Assembly (NCBI RefSeq): GCF_014837105.1
Contig: NZ_JACSPO010000001.1
Location: 1,219,088 to 1,283,087 of the forward strand
DNA from: Oceanitalea stevensii
Lineage (GTDB): Bacteria > Actinomycetota > Actinomycetes > Actinomycetales > Actinomycetaceae
DNA: 64,000 nucleotides
Direction of reading: 5' to 3'
This document shows, one piece after another, positions 28,440 through 37,395 of this stretch (the first letter of the stretch is position 1; every line of letters starts with the position of its first letter). A model generated the notes under the pieces. That model saw nothing but the letters and a program-made list of their open reading frames with translations. It was not told the DNA's origin and searched no databases. A program made the position numbers and the translations under genes.

Positions 28440-29795
28440 ATGTCCAGCACCGACCCGACCGGCCCAGGCGCACCGCCCGCGGTGGCGCTGAGCGCGGCGG
28501 ATCTCGGCGCGATGAGACGGCTGCTCGGGCGGCTGGACCCTGGGCTGTGCGTCCCGGAGGAGGCCGACGGCCGGCGCCCCGGCCTCACCGAGGCCGAGTG
28601 CATCGACCTCCTGCGCGAGCTGGAGGACCTCAAGGCCGCGGCAGCCGGGGCACAGGCGGCGGTCACGGCCCACCTGTCGCGGCTGCGGCTGGACGCCGAG
28701 CAGGCCGCCGGGGTCCCGGCCGAGCGGCGGGGCCGGGGCCTGGGCAGCGAGGTCGCCCTCGCCCGCCGCCTCTCCCCGCACCACGGCGGCCGGCACCTCG
28801 GCATGGCGCGGGCGCTGCGGGAGGACATGCCCTGCACCCTCGCGGCGCTGCGCCGGGGCGAGCTCAGCGAGTGGCGGGCCACCCTCCTCGTGCGGGAGAC
28901 CATCTGCCTCGGGGCCGAGGAGCGCCGCGCGCTGGACGCCGAGCTGTGGCAGGACCCGGACCGCGTCGCCGGCATGGGCGACCGCCAGCTCGTCGCCGAG
29001 GCCAAGCGCGTCGCCTACCGGCTGGACCCGCACAGCGTCGTCGACCGCGCGGCCCGGGCCGAACGGGAGCGCTTCGTCGGCATCCGTCCCGCCCCGGACA
29101 CGATGGCCTACCTCACCGCGCTCCTGCCGGTCGCCCAGGCGGTGGCCGCCCACGCGTCCCTCGGCGCCGCGGCGGACTCGGCGCGGGCAACCGGGGACGA
29201 GCGCGGCCGGGGGCAGCTCATGGCCGACGCCCTCGTCGCGCGGCTCACCGGCAGCGACGCCGAGGTGCCCGCTCGGGTACAGCTCCAGCTCGTCATGACG
29301 GACCAGTCGCTGGCGGGCGGCGACGAGCCCGCCTCCGTGCCCGAGCACGGCACCGTCCCCGCCGGCTGGGCCCGCGAGCTCCTGCGCCGGGCGCTGGCCG
29401 ACGAGGGTGGCTGCGGGGTGTGGGTCCGCCGCCTCCTCACCGACCCGGCGGGCCACCTCGTCGCCATGGAGTCCCGCGCCCGCCACGCACCGCCCGGCCT
29501 CGCGCACTACATCGCCACCCGGGACGCCGGCCGGTGCCGCACCCCGCACTGCGACGCGCCGGTGCGGCACGTCGACCACGTCGTCGACCACGCCAGGGGC
29601 GGAGCGACGGACGAGAAGAACCTCGGCGGCCGGTGCGAGCGGTGCAACCTCGACAAGGCGGCGCCCGGCTGGAGCTCGCTCCCCCTCAGCCGGGGCAGTC
29701 CGGGCGCTCCCCGGGCCGGACCGGTCATCCGCACCCGCACGCCCACCGGTCACGTCTACGACTCGGCGCCGCCGCAGCTTCCCCACGCGGGGTGA
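28440..29795 (+). CDS. DUF222 domain HNH endonuclease
   Basis: A 451-residue protein of the DUF222/13E12-type family, abundant and repeated in actinobacteria. The N-terminal helical DUF222 region (about 30-330) is followed by an HNH nuclease domain at about 350-425. Two CxxC-type zinc pairs (CRTPHC, CERC) frame the HVDHVVDHARGG core, where the HH/DH residues are the catalytic histidines, and the Asn of CERCN completes the HNH. Members are often thought to be mobile-element derived. This copy is intact, isolated, and has its own leaderless promoter. No intron or intein context is visible. Confidence 0.93.
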   Translation: MSSTDPTGPGAPPAVALSAADLGAMRRLLGRLDPGLCVPEEADGRRPGLTEAECIDLLRELEDLKAAAAGAQAAVTAHLSRLRLDAEQAAGVPAERRGRGLGSEVALARRLSPHHGGRHLGMARALREDMPCTLAALRRGELSEWRATLLVRETICLGAEERRALDAELWQDPDRVAGMGDRQLVAEAKRVAYRLDPHSVVDRAARAERERFVGIRPAPDTMAYLTALLPVAQAVAAHASLGAAADSARATGDERGRGQLMADALVARLTGSDAEVPARVQLQLVMTDQSLAGGDEPASVPEHGTVPAGWARELLRRALADEGGCGVWVRRLLTDPAGHLVAMESRARHAPPGLAHYIATRDAGRCRTPHCDAPVRHVDHVVDHARGGATDEKNLGGRCERCNLDKAAPGWSSLPLSRGSPGAPRAGPVIRTRTPTGHVYDSAPPQLPHAG

Positions 29796-29806
29796 GGGTC
29801 CCGTGA

Positions 29807-29860
29807 CACCGCTGGTCCACTGCACGCCCGGTCGCGCGGGCGCGCAGTGGACCGACGGTG
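29807..29860. terminator. bidirectional long hairpin
   Basis: A 17-base arm (29814-29830) pairs with 29837-29853 with one mismatch, and the pairing continues outward as CACCG/CGGTG with two mismatches (from 29807 to 29860). It separates the HNH gene from the convergent acyl-CoA dehydrogenase. Confidence 0.7.
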
Positions 29861-29879
29861 CTCAGGCCGGCGGCTCGTC

Positions 29880-32033
29880 TCAGCCGAGCCGCTCCGGCAG
29901 GGCGCGGCGGCGGCGCTGGAGCACCTCGGCCTCCTCCTGGCGGGCACGCTCCACGCCCGAGGCGATTGGTGCGCGCAGGTGCTCGGGGGTGTAGCCGAAG
30001 GCGTCGACGAGGTCGACGGCGTGGGGCCGCAGCCGGGTGAGCAGCCGGTTGATGTAGCCGGTCACCACCCGGGCGCGCTGGGCGGTGATCCGCCCGTTGA
30101 CGAGGTACCAGGCGAGGTTCCGCTCGATGCGCTCCAGGCCGTAGAGGTCCCGCAGCCAGGTGAGCACCTGACGCGTGGTGCCGGCGGGCACCTGGTCGAG
30201 CGCCGCGGTGAAGGCCTCCCACTGGAGCAGCTCCGCGTGGGCGCGGGCGGCCCCGATGAGGGCGTCCTGGTGCTCGTTGAAGACGGCGGCGGCCTTCTCC
30301 GGGGGCGCGTCCTTGACCTCGCGCAGCGCGCCGGCGATCTCGGCGATCATCGTCTCGACGCGGTCCTCGAGCAGCTCGCGCTGCGCCTCCGGGTCACGCA
30401 GCTGGCCGGCGGACCGGGCCTTGGAGCCGGAGTCGAGCACCGACTGCGCGGCCCGCCGCAGCGGGGTGCGGTGCAGGGCCATGTCACCCGCACGGGCGGC
30501 GACGAATCGGGCGGCCCCGGCGATGTCGATCTTCGCCATCGACCGGCCGTAGTCGGTGAGGAGCCGCTTGCCCACGAGCTGGAGCAGGACGTTGTTGTCG
30601 CCCTCGAAGGTCGCGTAGACGTCGAAGTCCTGGCGCCAGGTGACGAGCCGGTTCTCGGCCATGTACCCGGCCCCGCCGCACGCCTCGCGCGACTCCTGGA
30701 TCGCCTCCAGCGCCAGCCACGTCGACGTCGGCTTGAAGGCGGCGGCGAGCGTCTCGAGGTCCTGGCGCGACTCGTCGTCGTCGTGCTCGCCGTTGAAGAC
30801 CTGGTGGAAGCGCTCGAGGAGGACGCCCTGGGAGAAGGCCGCGGCGTAGGTGCGCGCGAGGAGCGGGAGGAGACGGCGCTGGTGACGCTGGTAGTCGAGC
30901 AGGGTGACCTCGCGGTGCTCGTCGGCGCCGGTGAACTGGCGCCGCTCGTCGCCGTAGCGGACCGCGATCGACAGCGCAGCCTTGCTCACGCCCACCGCCG
31001 CGCCGCCGAGGGAGACGCGGCCCTGGACGAGGGTGCCGAGCATGGTGAAGAAGCGGCGTCCCTTGCTCTCGATCGGCGAGGAGTAGGTGCCGTCCGGGGC
31101 GACGTCGCCGTAGCGGCGCAGGAGGTTGTCGCGGGGGACGCGGACGTGCTCGAACCACAGCTGGCCGTTGTCGACACCGTTGAGCCCGCCCTTGGGGCCG
31201 TCGTCCTTGCCGCCGATCCCCGGCCGGAAGCGCAGCCCGCCGTCCTCGTCGCGCTCGCGGATCGGCACGTAGAAGGCGTGGACGCCGTGGTTGCGGCCCC
31301 GGGTGTAGAGCTGGGCGAAGACGACGGCGGCGATGCCGTGGACCGCGGCGTTGCCGATGTACTCCTTGCGCGCCGAGGGGAACGGCGTGTGGAGGACGAA
31401 CTCCTCAGTGGCGGGGTCGTAGGTGGCGGTCGTGGCGATCGAGGCGACGTCGGAGCCGTGGCCCACCTCGGTCATCGCGAAGCAGCCGGGCACCTCGAGC
31501 TGCATGATCGGCGGCAGCAGCCGCGCGTGCTGCTCCGGCACGCCGAGGTGCTGGACGGCCGAGCCGAACAGCCCCCACTGGACGCCGCCCTTGATCTGGA
31601 GGGAGGGGTCGGACAGGAAGAGCTCCTCGAAGCCGGCGAGGTTGCCGCCCGGGTCTCCCCCGCCGCCGAGCTCCTTCGGGAAGCCGCGCAGCACCTCGCT
31701 GCGGCCCACGAGCTCGCGAAGCTGCCACATCACCCGTTCGCGGTACTCGGCGACGGTCTGGTCGGGCAGGCGCTGGAAGTCCGGCTCGAGGGCGAGGTCG
31801 CGCGAGGCCCGGCGCTGCTCGCGCCAGCGGCCGTCGAGCGCGTCAGCGACGGCCTGCCGGTCGAAGGCCTCGCCGGGGGCGACGGCGGTGTCCGGGCTCA
31901 GCGCCGACGTCGCCGTGGCGACGGGGGCCGGCTGGGCGGCGTCGGACTCGTCGGGCAGGTCCGGTGCCACCGGGCGGGCGGACCGCTCGCGGTGGGCGGC
32001 GTCGTCCTCGCGGTGGGTGGTCGTGGTGGTCAT
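29880..32033 (-). CDS. acyl-CoA dehydrogenase family (acyl-CoA oxidase-like)
   Basis: A 717-residue flavoenzyme, longer than a classical dehydrogenase and with the architecture of acyl-CoA oxidases. After an 85-residue disordered, Ala-rich N-terminus come the alpha and beta domains, with CFAMTEVGHGSDVASI (about 186-201) for FAD binding, then GRVSLGGAA, and the catalytic-glutamate region EACGGAGYM (about 449-457). An ACOX-type C-terminal helical domain follows. It overlaps the TetR gene by four bases (ATGA), so expression is coupled. Together with the divergent thiolase, FabG and MaoC genes it would complete a beta-oxidation-like or fatty-acid-modification cycle; dehydrogenase versus oxidase activity is undecided. 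Confidence 0.9.
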   Translation of the reverse strand: MTTTTTHREDDAAHRERSARPVAPDLPDESDAAQPAPVATATSALSPDTAVAPGEAFDRQAVADALDGRWREQRRASRDLALEPDFQRLPDQTVAEYRERVMWQLRELVGRSEVLRGFPKELGGGGDPGGNLAGFEELFLSDPSLQIKGGVQWGLFGSAVQHLGVPEQHARLLPPIMQLEVPGCFAMTEVGHGSDVASIATTATYDPATEEFVLHTPFPSARKEYIGNAAVHGIAAVVFAQLYTRGRNHGVHAFYVPIRERDEDGGLRFRPGIGGKDDGPKGGLNGVDNGQLWFEHVRVPRDNLLRRYGDVAPDGTYSSPIESKGRRFFTMLGTLVQGRVSLGGAAVGVSKAALSIAVRYGDERRQFTGADEHREVTLLDYQRHQRRLLPLLARTYAAAFSQGVLLERFHQVFNGEHDDDESRQDLETLAAAFKPTSTWLALEAIQESREACGGAGYMAENRLVTWRQDFDVYATFEGDNNVLLQLVGKRLLTDYGRSMAKIDIAGAARFVAARAGDMALHRTPLRRAAQSVLDSGSKARSAGQLRDPEAQRELLEDRVETMIAEIAGALREVKDAPPEKAAAVFNEHQDALIGAARAHAELLQWEAFTAALDQVPAGTTRQVLTWLRDLYGLERIERNLAWYLVNGRITAQRARVVTGYINRLLTRLRPHAVDLVDAFGYTPEHLRAPIASGVERARQEEAEVLQRRRRALPERLG

Positions 32034-32806
32034 GACGGGTCTCCGATCGCGTCGTCGGTCTCGGTGCGGGTGCTGGCGTTGCGGGAGCGTCGGGCGACGC
32101 CCATCGCCCCCGTCCACAGCCAGTCGGTGATGTGGGCCGCGAGCGCCGCGCGGTCCAGGGTGGCGATGCCACCCTCGACGGCGGGAGCGCCGTCGGCGGT
32201 GACGGCCCGGGAGTCGGCGGCGCCCTCGGGGGTGAGGCTGCGCGCGGCGATCCAGCGCTCGGCGACGCTGCGGACGTGCCCGACGACACCGGCTCCCCAC
32301 AGGGCGGCGAGCGCGTGGTCCTCCTGCGCCGCCCCGCCGCCGTGACGGAGGACGGGCAGCAGCGCCTCGGCGACGATGTCCTCGATCTCCGCGACGAAGC
32401 CACGCAGGGCGCCCGCGGTGGCGGTGGCCTCGGGCTGGGTGACGAAGGCGTAGACCCCGGCGGAGGACTCGACGATGCCGAGGTAGACGTCGACCATGGC
32501 GGCGATGCGGTCCCGCGGGCGGGTCACCCGCTGGCTCACCACGCCGAGTGCGCCGCGGAGGTCCTCGATGACCGCGGCACCCACGGCGCCCTGCAGGCCG
32601 GACTTGTCGCTGAAGTAGCGGTAGATGATCGACTTCGAGGTACCGATCTCCGCGGCGAGGTCGTCCATCGAGAGGTCCGGGCCGCGGTGGTGCACCGCCC
32701 GGCGGGCGGCGCGCACGAGCTCGGCACGGCGCGAGCTGCGGTGCTCGGCCCAGCGGGCGTCACGACCGTCCACGCGTACGTCGTCCTCGGCAGGTGTGCT
32801 CGGCAT
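32030..32806 (-). CDS. TetR family regulator of the lipid cluster
   Basis: A 258-residue repressor-type regulator. The helix-turn-helix is at about 45-66 (LSMDDLAAEIGTSKSIIYRYF), and the C-terminal ligand domain (about 85-255) contains a tail that is longer than usual. It is translationally coupled to the acyl-CoA dehydrogenase it precedes. A palindrome 11 bases upstream of its start also covers the opposite promoter, so it probably represses both its own operon and the thiolase operon, with an acyl-CoA as likely inducer. An in-frame GTG one codon upstream is also possible. Confidence 0.9.
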   Translation of the reverse strand: MPSTPAEDDVRVDGRDARWAEHRSSRRAELVRAARRAVHHRGPDLSMDDLAAEIGTSKSIIYRYFSDKSGLQGAVGAAVIEDLRGALGVVSQRVTRPRDRIAAMVDVYLGIVESSAGVYAFVTQPEATATAGALRGFVAEIEDIVAEALLPVLRHGGGAAQEDHALAALWGAGVVGHVRSVAERWIAARSLTPEGAADSRAVTADGAPAVEGGIATLDRAALAAHITDWLWTGAMGVARRSRNASTRTETDDAIGDPS

Positions 32807-32816
32807 CACGAAACCG

Positions 32817-32833
32817 AGAGTATCAGGTACTCT
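32817..32833. promoter_or_regulatory. TetR operator overlapping divergent -10 boxes
   Basis: AGAGTA-TCAGG-TACTCT is a perfect six-base inverted repeat. Each arm reads as TACTCT on one strand, a plausible -10 box for the TetR/dehydrogenase operon (minus) and for the thiolase operon (plus). One bound dimer would block both. Confidence 0.65.
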
Positions 32834-32888
32834 GAGTTTCACGATGGCCAGGGACCTTCGTCCCCTCCCGACCTGAAGGAACAACGCC

Positions 32889-34187
32889 GTGACCTCATCC
32901 ATCCGCCCGGCAGTCGTCGTCGGGGCGAACCGCATCCCCTTCGCCCGCGCCGGTGGCCGCTACGCCGCGTCGTCCAACAAGGACATGCTCACCGCCGCCC
33001 TCGAGGGCCTCGTCGCGCGCTTCGGCCTCGCCGGTGAACGCCTCGACGAGGTGAGCGCCGGTGCCGTCCTCAAGCACTCCCGCGACTTCAACCTCACCCG
33101 CGAGGTCGTCCTCGGCTCCTCCCTCGACCCGCACACGCCCGCCTACGACGTCCAGCGCGCCTGCGCCACGGGCCTGGAGGCGATCGTCGGGGTGAGCAAC
33201 AAGATCGCCCTCGGTCAGGTCGAGGTGGGTGTCGGCGGTGGCGTCGACTCCGCCTCCGACGCCCCGATCGTCGTCTCCGACCGCCTGCGGCGCACCATCC
33301 TGCGCGCCTCCCGCGCCAAGAGCCTGCCCGAGCGCCTCAAGGTCCTCGCCGCGATCCGGCCGAAGGACCTCGCGCCGGTGGCCCCCGACACCGCCGAGCC
33401 GCGCACGGGGCTGAGCATGGGCCAGCACCAGGCCATCACCACCGAGCGCTGGGGCATCACCCGCGAGCAGCAGGACGAGCTCGCGCTGCGCTCCCACCAG
33501 AACCTCGCCGCCGCCTACGACCGCGGCTTCTTCGACGACCTCCTCACCCCCTACCGCGGCGTCACCCGTGACGAGTTCCTCCGCGCCGACACCTCGATGG
33601 ACAAGCTCGGCAAGCTCCGCACCGCCTTCACCGCCCCGGGCAGCGACAACCCGACGATGACGGCGGGCAACTCCACGCCGCTGTCCGACGGCGCCTCCGC
33701 CGTCCTGCTCGCCACCGAGGAGTGGGCCGCCGAGCGCGGTCTGCCCGCCCTGGCCCGCGTCGTCGACGCCCAGACGGCGGCGGTCGACTTCACCAGCGGG
33801 GCCGAGGGCCTCCTCATGGGCGGCTGCTACGCCGTGCCGCGCCTGCTCGAGCGCCACGGCCTCACGCTCGAGGACTTCGACTTCGTCGAGATCCACGAGG
33901 CCTTCGCCAGCACCGTGCTCTCCACACTCGCCGCGTGGGACGACGCCGAGTTCTGCCGCGAGCGCCTGGGCCGCGGGCCGCTCGGCGCCGTCGCGCCGGA
34001 CCGGCTCAACGTCACCGGCTCCTCCCTCGCCGCCGGGCACCCCTTCGGCGCCACCGGCGGGCGGATCGTCGGCACCCTGGCCAAGCTCCTCGCGGAGAAG
34101 AAGGCCGCGACCGGCGCCCCCGTCCGCGGCCTCATCTCCGTCTGCGCCGCCGGCGGGCAGGCCACCGCGATGATCCTGGAGGCGTGA
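32889..34187 (+). CDS. acetyl-CoA C-acyltransferase (FadA2-like thiolase)
   Basis: A 432-residue thiolase. The nucleophilic Cys is Cys92 in QRACATGLEA, the histidine of NVTGSSLAAGHPFGATGG (about 376-393) and the C-terminal Cys of SVCAAGGQA (about 418-426) complete the catalytic set. The NEAF-type motif reads HEAFAS. It resembles FadA2 of mycobacteria in size and neighbours. The start is ATG after GAAGGA-ACAACGCC. It overlaps the fabG gene by one base (TGATG). Confidence 0.93.
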   Translation: MTSSIRPAVVVGANRIPFARAGGRYAASSNKDMLTAALEGLVARFGLAGERLDEVSAGAVLKHSRDFNLTREVVLGSSLDPHTPAYDVQRACATGLEAIVGVSNKIALGQVEVGVGGGVDSASDAPIVVSDRLRRTILRASRAKSLPERLKVLAAIRPKDLAPVAPDTAEPRTGLSMGQHQAITTERWGITREQQDELALRSHQNLAAAYDRGFFDDLLTPYRGVTRDEFLRADTSMDKLGKLRTAFTAPGSDNPTMTAGNSTPLSDGASAVLLATEEWAAERGLPALARVVDAQTAAVDFTSGAEGLLMGGCYAVPRLLERHGLTLEDFDFVEIHEAFASTVLSTLAAWDDAEFCRERLGRGPLGAVAPDRLNVTGSSLAAGHPFGATGGRIVGTLAKLLAEKKAATGAPVRGLISVCAAGGQATAMILEA

Positions 34188-35548
34188 TGAGCGACCGCTA
34201 CCTCGACCTCGTCTCCGGTGGCCCCGGCAAGTCCGCGGCCAAGAAGCTCGGGCTGCCCCAGCCCGTCCGCCTGCGGCGCACCGACCCCGGCAGCGTCGAC
34301 CAGCCGCTCGTGCCGGGCCCCGTGCTCGTCCTCGACGACGGCGCCTCGCTGCCCGCCGCCGACGAGCTCGCCGAGACCCTCCTCGGCTGGGACCTCGACG
34401 TCCGGCGCGACCCCCAGGAGCTGGCCAAGGGCCGGCGCTGGGGCGCCGTCGTCCTCGTCCTCACCGAGGCGGCCTCGCCGGCAGCGCTCGCCGGGCCCGT
34501 CCTCGCGCTCGGCGGCGTGCTGCGCCGCCTCGCCCCCGGGGGCCGGGTCGTCACCGTGTCCCGCCGCGCCGACGACGCGCGCGAGCCCGCCGTCGTCGCC
34601 GTCCGGCAGGGCGTGGACGGCTTCCTGCGCTCCCTCGCCAAGGAGCTGCGCGCCGGGGCGACCGCCAACGGCGTCGTCCTGGGGCAGGACGTGCCGGTCG
34701 GCGCACCGTCGGCCGTCGGTGCCGTGCGCTTCTTCCTCTCGGCCCGGTCGGCCTTCGTCGACGGGCAGCTGCTCCACGTCACCTCCGCCGACGGCGTGGC
34801 CCCGGCCGACTGGACCCGTCCCCTCGAGGGGATGGTCGCCGTCGTCACCGGTGCCGCCCGCGGCATCGGCGCGGCGATCGTCTCGGTCCTCGCCCGCGAC
34901 GGCGCACGCGTCGTCGGCGTCGACGTGCCGGCCGCAGGCGAGGCGCTGAGCCGGGTGATGAACGAGGTCCGCGGCAGTGCGCTGCAGCTCGACATCACCG
35001 CGGAGGACGCCGCCGAGCGGATCCTCGTACACGTGCGCGAGCGCTACGGGCGTCTCGACGTCGTCGTCCACAACGCCGGCATCCTGCGCGACAAGCTGCT
35101 CGCCAACATGACCGACGACCGCTGGAACGACCTCCTGGCCGTCAACGTCCTCGCCCCGCTGCGGATGAACGAGACCTTCGCCGAGGAGCTCGGCGCGGGC
35201 GGGCGGATCATCTCCCTCGCCTCGACCTCCGGGATCGCCGGCAACCGCGGGCAGACGAACTACGCGGCGGCCAAGGCCGGGATCATCGGGATGACGCGCG
35301 CGCTCGCACCGGTCGTCGCGGCGAGCGGCGCCACGGCCAACGCCGTCGCGCCGGGGTTCATCGAGACCGACATGACGGCGAAGATCCCGCCGGTCCCGCG
35401 GCAGGTGGCCCGCCGGGCGAACTCGCTGCAGCAGGGCGGCCAGCCGGTGGACGTCGCCGAGGCCATCGCCTTCCTCGCCTCGCCGCAGGCCGGTGGGGTC
35501 AACGGGCAGACGCTGCGGGTGTGCGGCCAGAACCTGGTGGGGCAGTGA
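34187..35548 (+). CDS. high-molecular-weight 3-oxoacyl-ACP/CoA reductase (FabG4-like)
   Basis: A 453-residue two-domain SDR, close in length to mycobacterial FabG4. The N-terminal half (1 to about 205) is a degenerate, flavodoxin-like Rossmann domain. The C-terminal half is a complete SDR: TGAARGIG at 221-228 for NAD(P), NAG near 293, and the Ser-Tyr-Lys triad as STSG then YAAAK (about 346-363). The cluster neighbours are thiolase and MaoC dehydratase. It overlaps both by one base, so the three are one translationally coupled unit. Confidence 0.93.
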   Translation: MSDRYLDLVSGGPGKSAAKKLGLPQPVRLRRTDPGSVDQPLVPGPVLVLDDGASLPAADELAETLLGWDLDVRRDPQELAKGRRWGAVVLVLTEAASPAALAGPVLALGGVLRRLAPGGRVVTVSRRADDAREPAVVAVRQGVDGFLRSLAKELRAGATANGVVLGQDVPVGAPSAVGAVRFFLSARSAFVDGQLLHVTSADGVAPADWTRPLEGMVAVVTGAARGIGAAIVSVLARDGARVVGVDVPAAGEALSRVMNEVRGSALQLDITAEDAAERILVHVRERYGRLDVVVHNAGILRDKLLANMTDDRWNDLLAVNVLAPLRMNETFAEELGAGGRIISLASTSGIAGNRGQTNYAAAKAGIIGMTRALAPVVAASGATANAVAPGFIETDMTAKIPPVPRQVARRANSLQQGGQPVDVAEAIAFLASPQAGGVNGQTLRVCGQNLVGQ

Positions 35549-36429
35549 TGCGCGAGCAGCGTCTCGAGCCGGTCCCCAGCCTCGGCTCGCTGTACTCGCG
35601 CGCCCTGGCGGCCACGGCGCGCACGACGATGCGCCGCGGCCCGGTGGCCGACCGCCTCCCCGACGTCGCCTACGTCGCGGGCGGCCTGCGTGCCGACCCC
35701 GCCACCCTCTCGGCCTACCAGGAGCTCCTCGGGGAGCCGGGCACCGACGAGCTGCCCGCCGGCTACGTCCACGTGCTCGCCTTCCCGCTCGCCATGGCGC
35801 TCATGGTCCGGCCCGACTTCCCGCTCCCCGTGCTCGGCATGGTCCACACGGCCAACCGGGTGGTCCAGCACCGGCCGGTGCTGCTCGGCGAGGAGCTGAG
35901 CGCACGGGCCGAGGCCCGCTCCCCGCGGGCGCACCGCAAGGGCACGCTCGTCGACCTCGCCGTCACGGTCGAGGCCGGCGGGGAGACCGTCTGGGAGGGC
36001 GTGTCGACCTACCTGGCCCGTGGCACCCGGCTGCCGGGAGCGGCGGAGGAGGCGCCGTCGTCGTCCACGGACGAGGAGCCGGGCGGCGACGTCGTCGCGG
36101 TGTGGTCGCTGGGGGCTGACACCGGCAAGCGTTACGCGGAGGTGTCCGGCGACCGCAACCCCATCCACGTGTCGCGGCTCGGGGCGAGGGCCTTCGGCTT
36201 CCCGCGGCCCATCGCGCACGGGATGTACACCGCCTCCCGGGCGCTGGCCCAGCTCGCCCGCTTCCGCGGTGACGCCTTCACCTGGGAGGTGGAGTTCGCG
36301 AAACCGGTGCTGCTGCCGGGGAAGGTCGCGCTGAGCGTCGACCCGGCCGGCGAGGGCGTGCGCTACGCCGGTCACCACCCGAGGTCAGGCCGTCTCCACC
36401 TCAGCGGGACGGTCACCCCGCGCACCTGA
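35548..36429 (+). CDS. MaoC-type (R)-hydratase (HtdX-like)
   Basis: A 293-residue double-hotdog enoyl-thioester hydratase/dehydratase. The N-terminal hotdog lacks the motif; the C-terminal one has YAEVSGDRNPIHVSRLGARA (about 192-211), where the Asp and His are catalytic, followed by IAHGMYTASRAL. It resembles HtdX of mycobacteria and is coupled to the FabG gene by a one-base overlap. Its last 45 bases are antisense to the 3' end of the EamA gene, so the two convergent transcripts must overlap. Confidence 0.9.
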   Translation: MREQRLEPVPSLGSLYSRALAATARTTMRRGPVADRLPDVAYVAGGLRADPATLSAYQELLGEPGTDELPAGYVHVLAFPLAMALMVRPDFPLPVLGMVHTANRVVQHRPVLLGEELSARAEARSPRAHRKGTLVDLAVTVEAGGETVWEGVSTYLARGTRLPGAAEEAPSSSTDEEPGGDVVAVWSLGADTGKRYAEVSGDRNPIHVSRLGARAFGFPRPIAHGMYTASRALAQLARFRGDAFTWEVEFAKPVLLPGKVALSVDPAGEGVRYAGHHPRSGRLHLSGTVTPRT

Positions 36430-37395
36430 CGGTGCGGCGCCGGTCCCGACGGGCCGGCGCCGCCCGAGCGCGACGACCATCGCGACGACGATGAGGCCCG
36501 CGCCGACCCAGGCGAGCGGCGAGACCGCCTCGGCGTACACCGCGGCCCCGAGGAGCATGGCGACGACGACCTCCCAGTAGGACAGCGCCGAGAGCTCCAC
36601 CGAGCGCAGGTGCATGCCTGCAACGACGAGCAGCCCGAGCGCGAGGAAGCCGCACACGACGAAGAAGACGGCCGCCCACACCCAGTTCTCCACGGTCATC
36701 CCCGACATGTCCGGGCGCGTGACGGCGACCATCCCGGCGGCGCCGAGGGCACCGAAGGTGAAGTTCCAGAAGTTGCGGACGTCCGCCGGCATGTCGGCCC
36801 GGTAGCGGTAGCACAGCAGGGCCGCGCCGTAGAGCACGCCGGACACGGCGGCGAGGACGTCGCCGAGGAGCTGGTCGCCCGTCGGGACGGCGGGGGTGTC
36901 GACCAGGCCGGTGGCGAGCATCATCCCGGCGAAGCTGAGGCCGAGGGAGGCGAGCTCGACGCCCCGGGCGCGCTCCTTGAGGATGACGCGCGCGAGGACG
37001 GTCGCGATGACCGGCCCGAGGTAGTGGAGGGCGACGGCGCGGGAGAGCACGGTGAGGACCGTCGCCGAGAGGTAGGTGGCCAGGGACAGGCCGAGGAAGA
37101 CGCCCCCGAGGACGACCGACCGCGAGACGCGGGTGCGGCGCAGCACCGACAGGCGGCGCCCGGCGGCGAGGATGACGACCATCCCCAGCGCGCCCACGGC
37201 CATCCGCCCGAGCGTGAGCGTCTCGCCGATGACGGCCCCCGGCGGGGAGGCGAGCCGCCCGAAGACGCCGGCCAGGCCCATCGCGCTGGCCGAGGCGATG
37301 ATCGCGAGGACGCCGAGCCGGCGGCGCATCCGCGGGACGGCGGGGCGGGGGGTGGGCGCGGGGGCGCGCAGGGGGATGTCGACAGCCAGGGCCAA
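36385..37395 (-). CDS. EamA (DMT) family transporter under glycine riboswitch
   Basis: A 336-residue membrane protein with about ten transmembrane helices arranged as two EamA repeats (about 28-160 and 180-310). The conserved repeat-end motifs ARVILKERARGVELASLG (about 133-150) and ALSYWEVVVAMLLGA (about 266-280) fit drug/metabolite exporters such as RhtA-type amino-acid exporters. The N-terminal 27 and C-terminal 25 residues are charged and cytoplasmic. The TTG start has GAGGAG five bases upstream. A tandem glycine riboswitch precedes it, so glycine (or alanine/serine) export is a reasonable inference. It is convergent with, and overlaps, the MaoC gene. Confidence 0.88.
   Translation of the reverse strand: MALAVDIPLRAPAPTPRPAVPRMRRRLGVLAIIASASAMGLAGVFGRLASPPGAVIGETLTLGRMAVGALGMVVILAAGRRLSVLRRTRVSRSVVLGGVFLGLSLATYLSATVLTVLSRAVALHYLGPVIATVLARVILKERARGVELASLGLSFAGMMLATGLVDTPAVPTGDQLLGDVLAAVSGVLYGAALLCYRYRADMPADVRNFWNFTFGALGAAGMVAVTRPDMSGMTVENWVWAAVFFVVCGFLALGLLVVAGMHLRSVELSALSYWEVVVAMLLGAAVYAEAVSPLAWVGAGLIVVAMVVALGRRRPVGTGAAPSGARGDRPAEVETA

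Noticed and set aside
28400..29825. Long overlapping open frames on both strands of the HNH gene
   Set aside because: Only the frame starting at 28440 has recognisable DUF222 and HNH motifs; the others are high-GC shadows.
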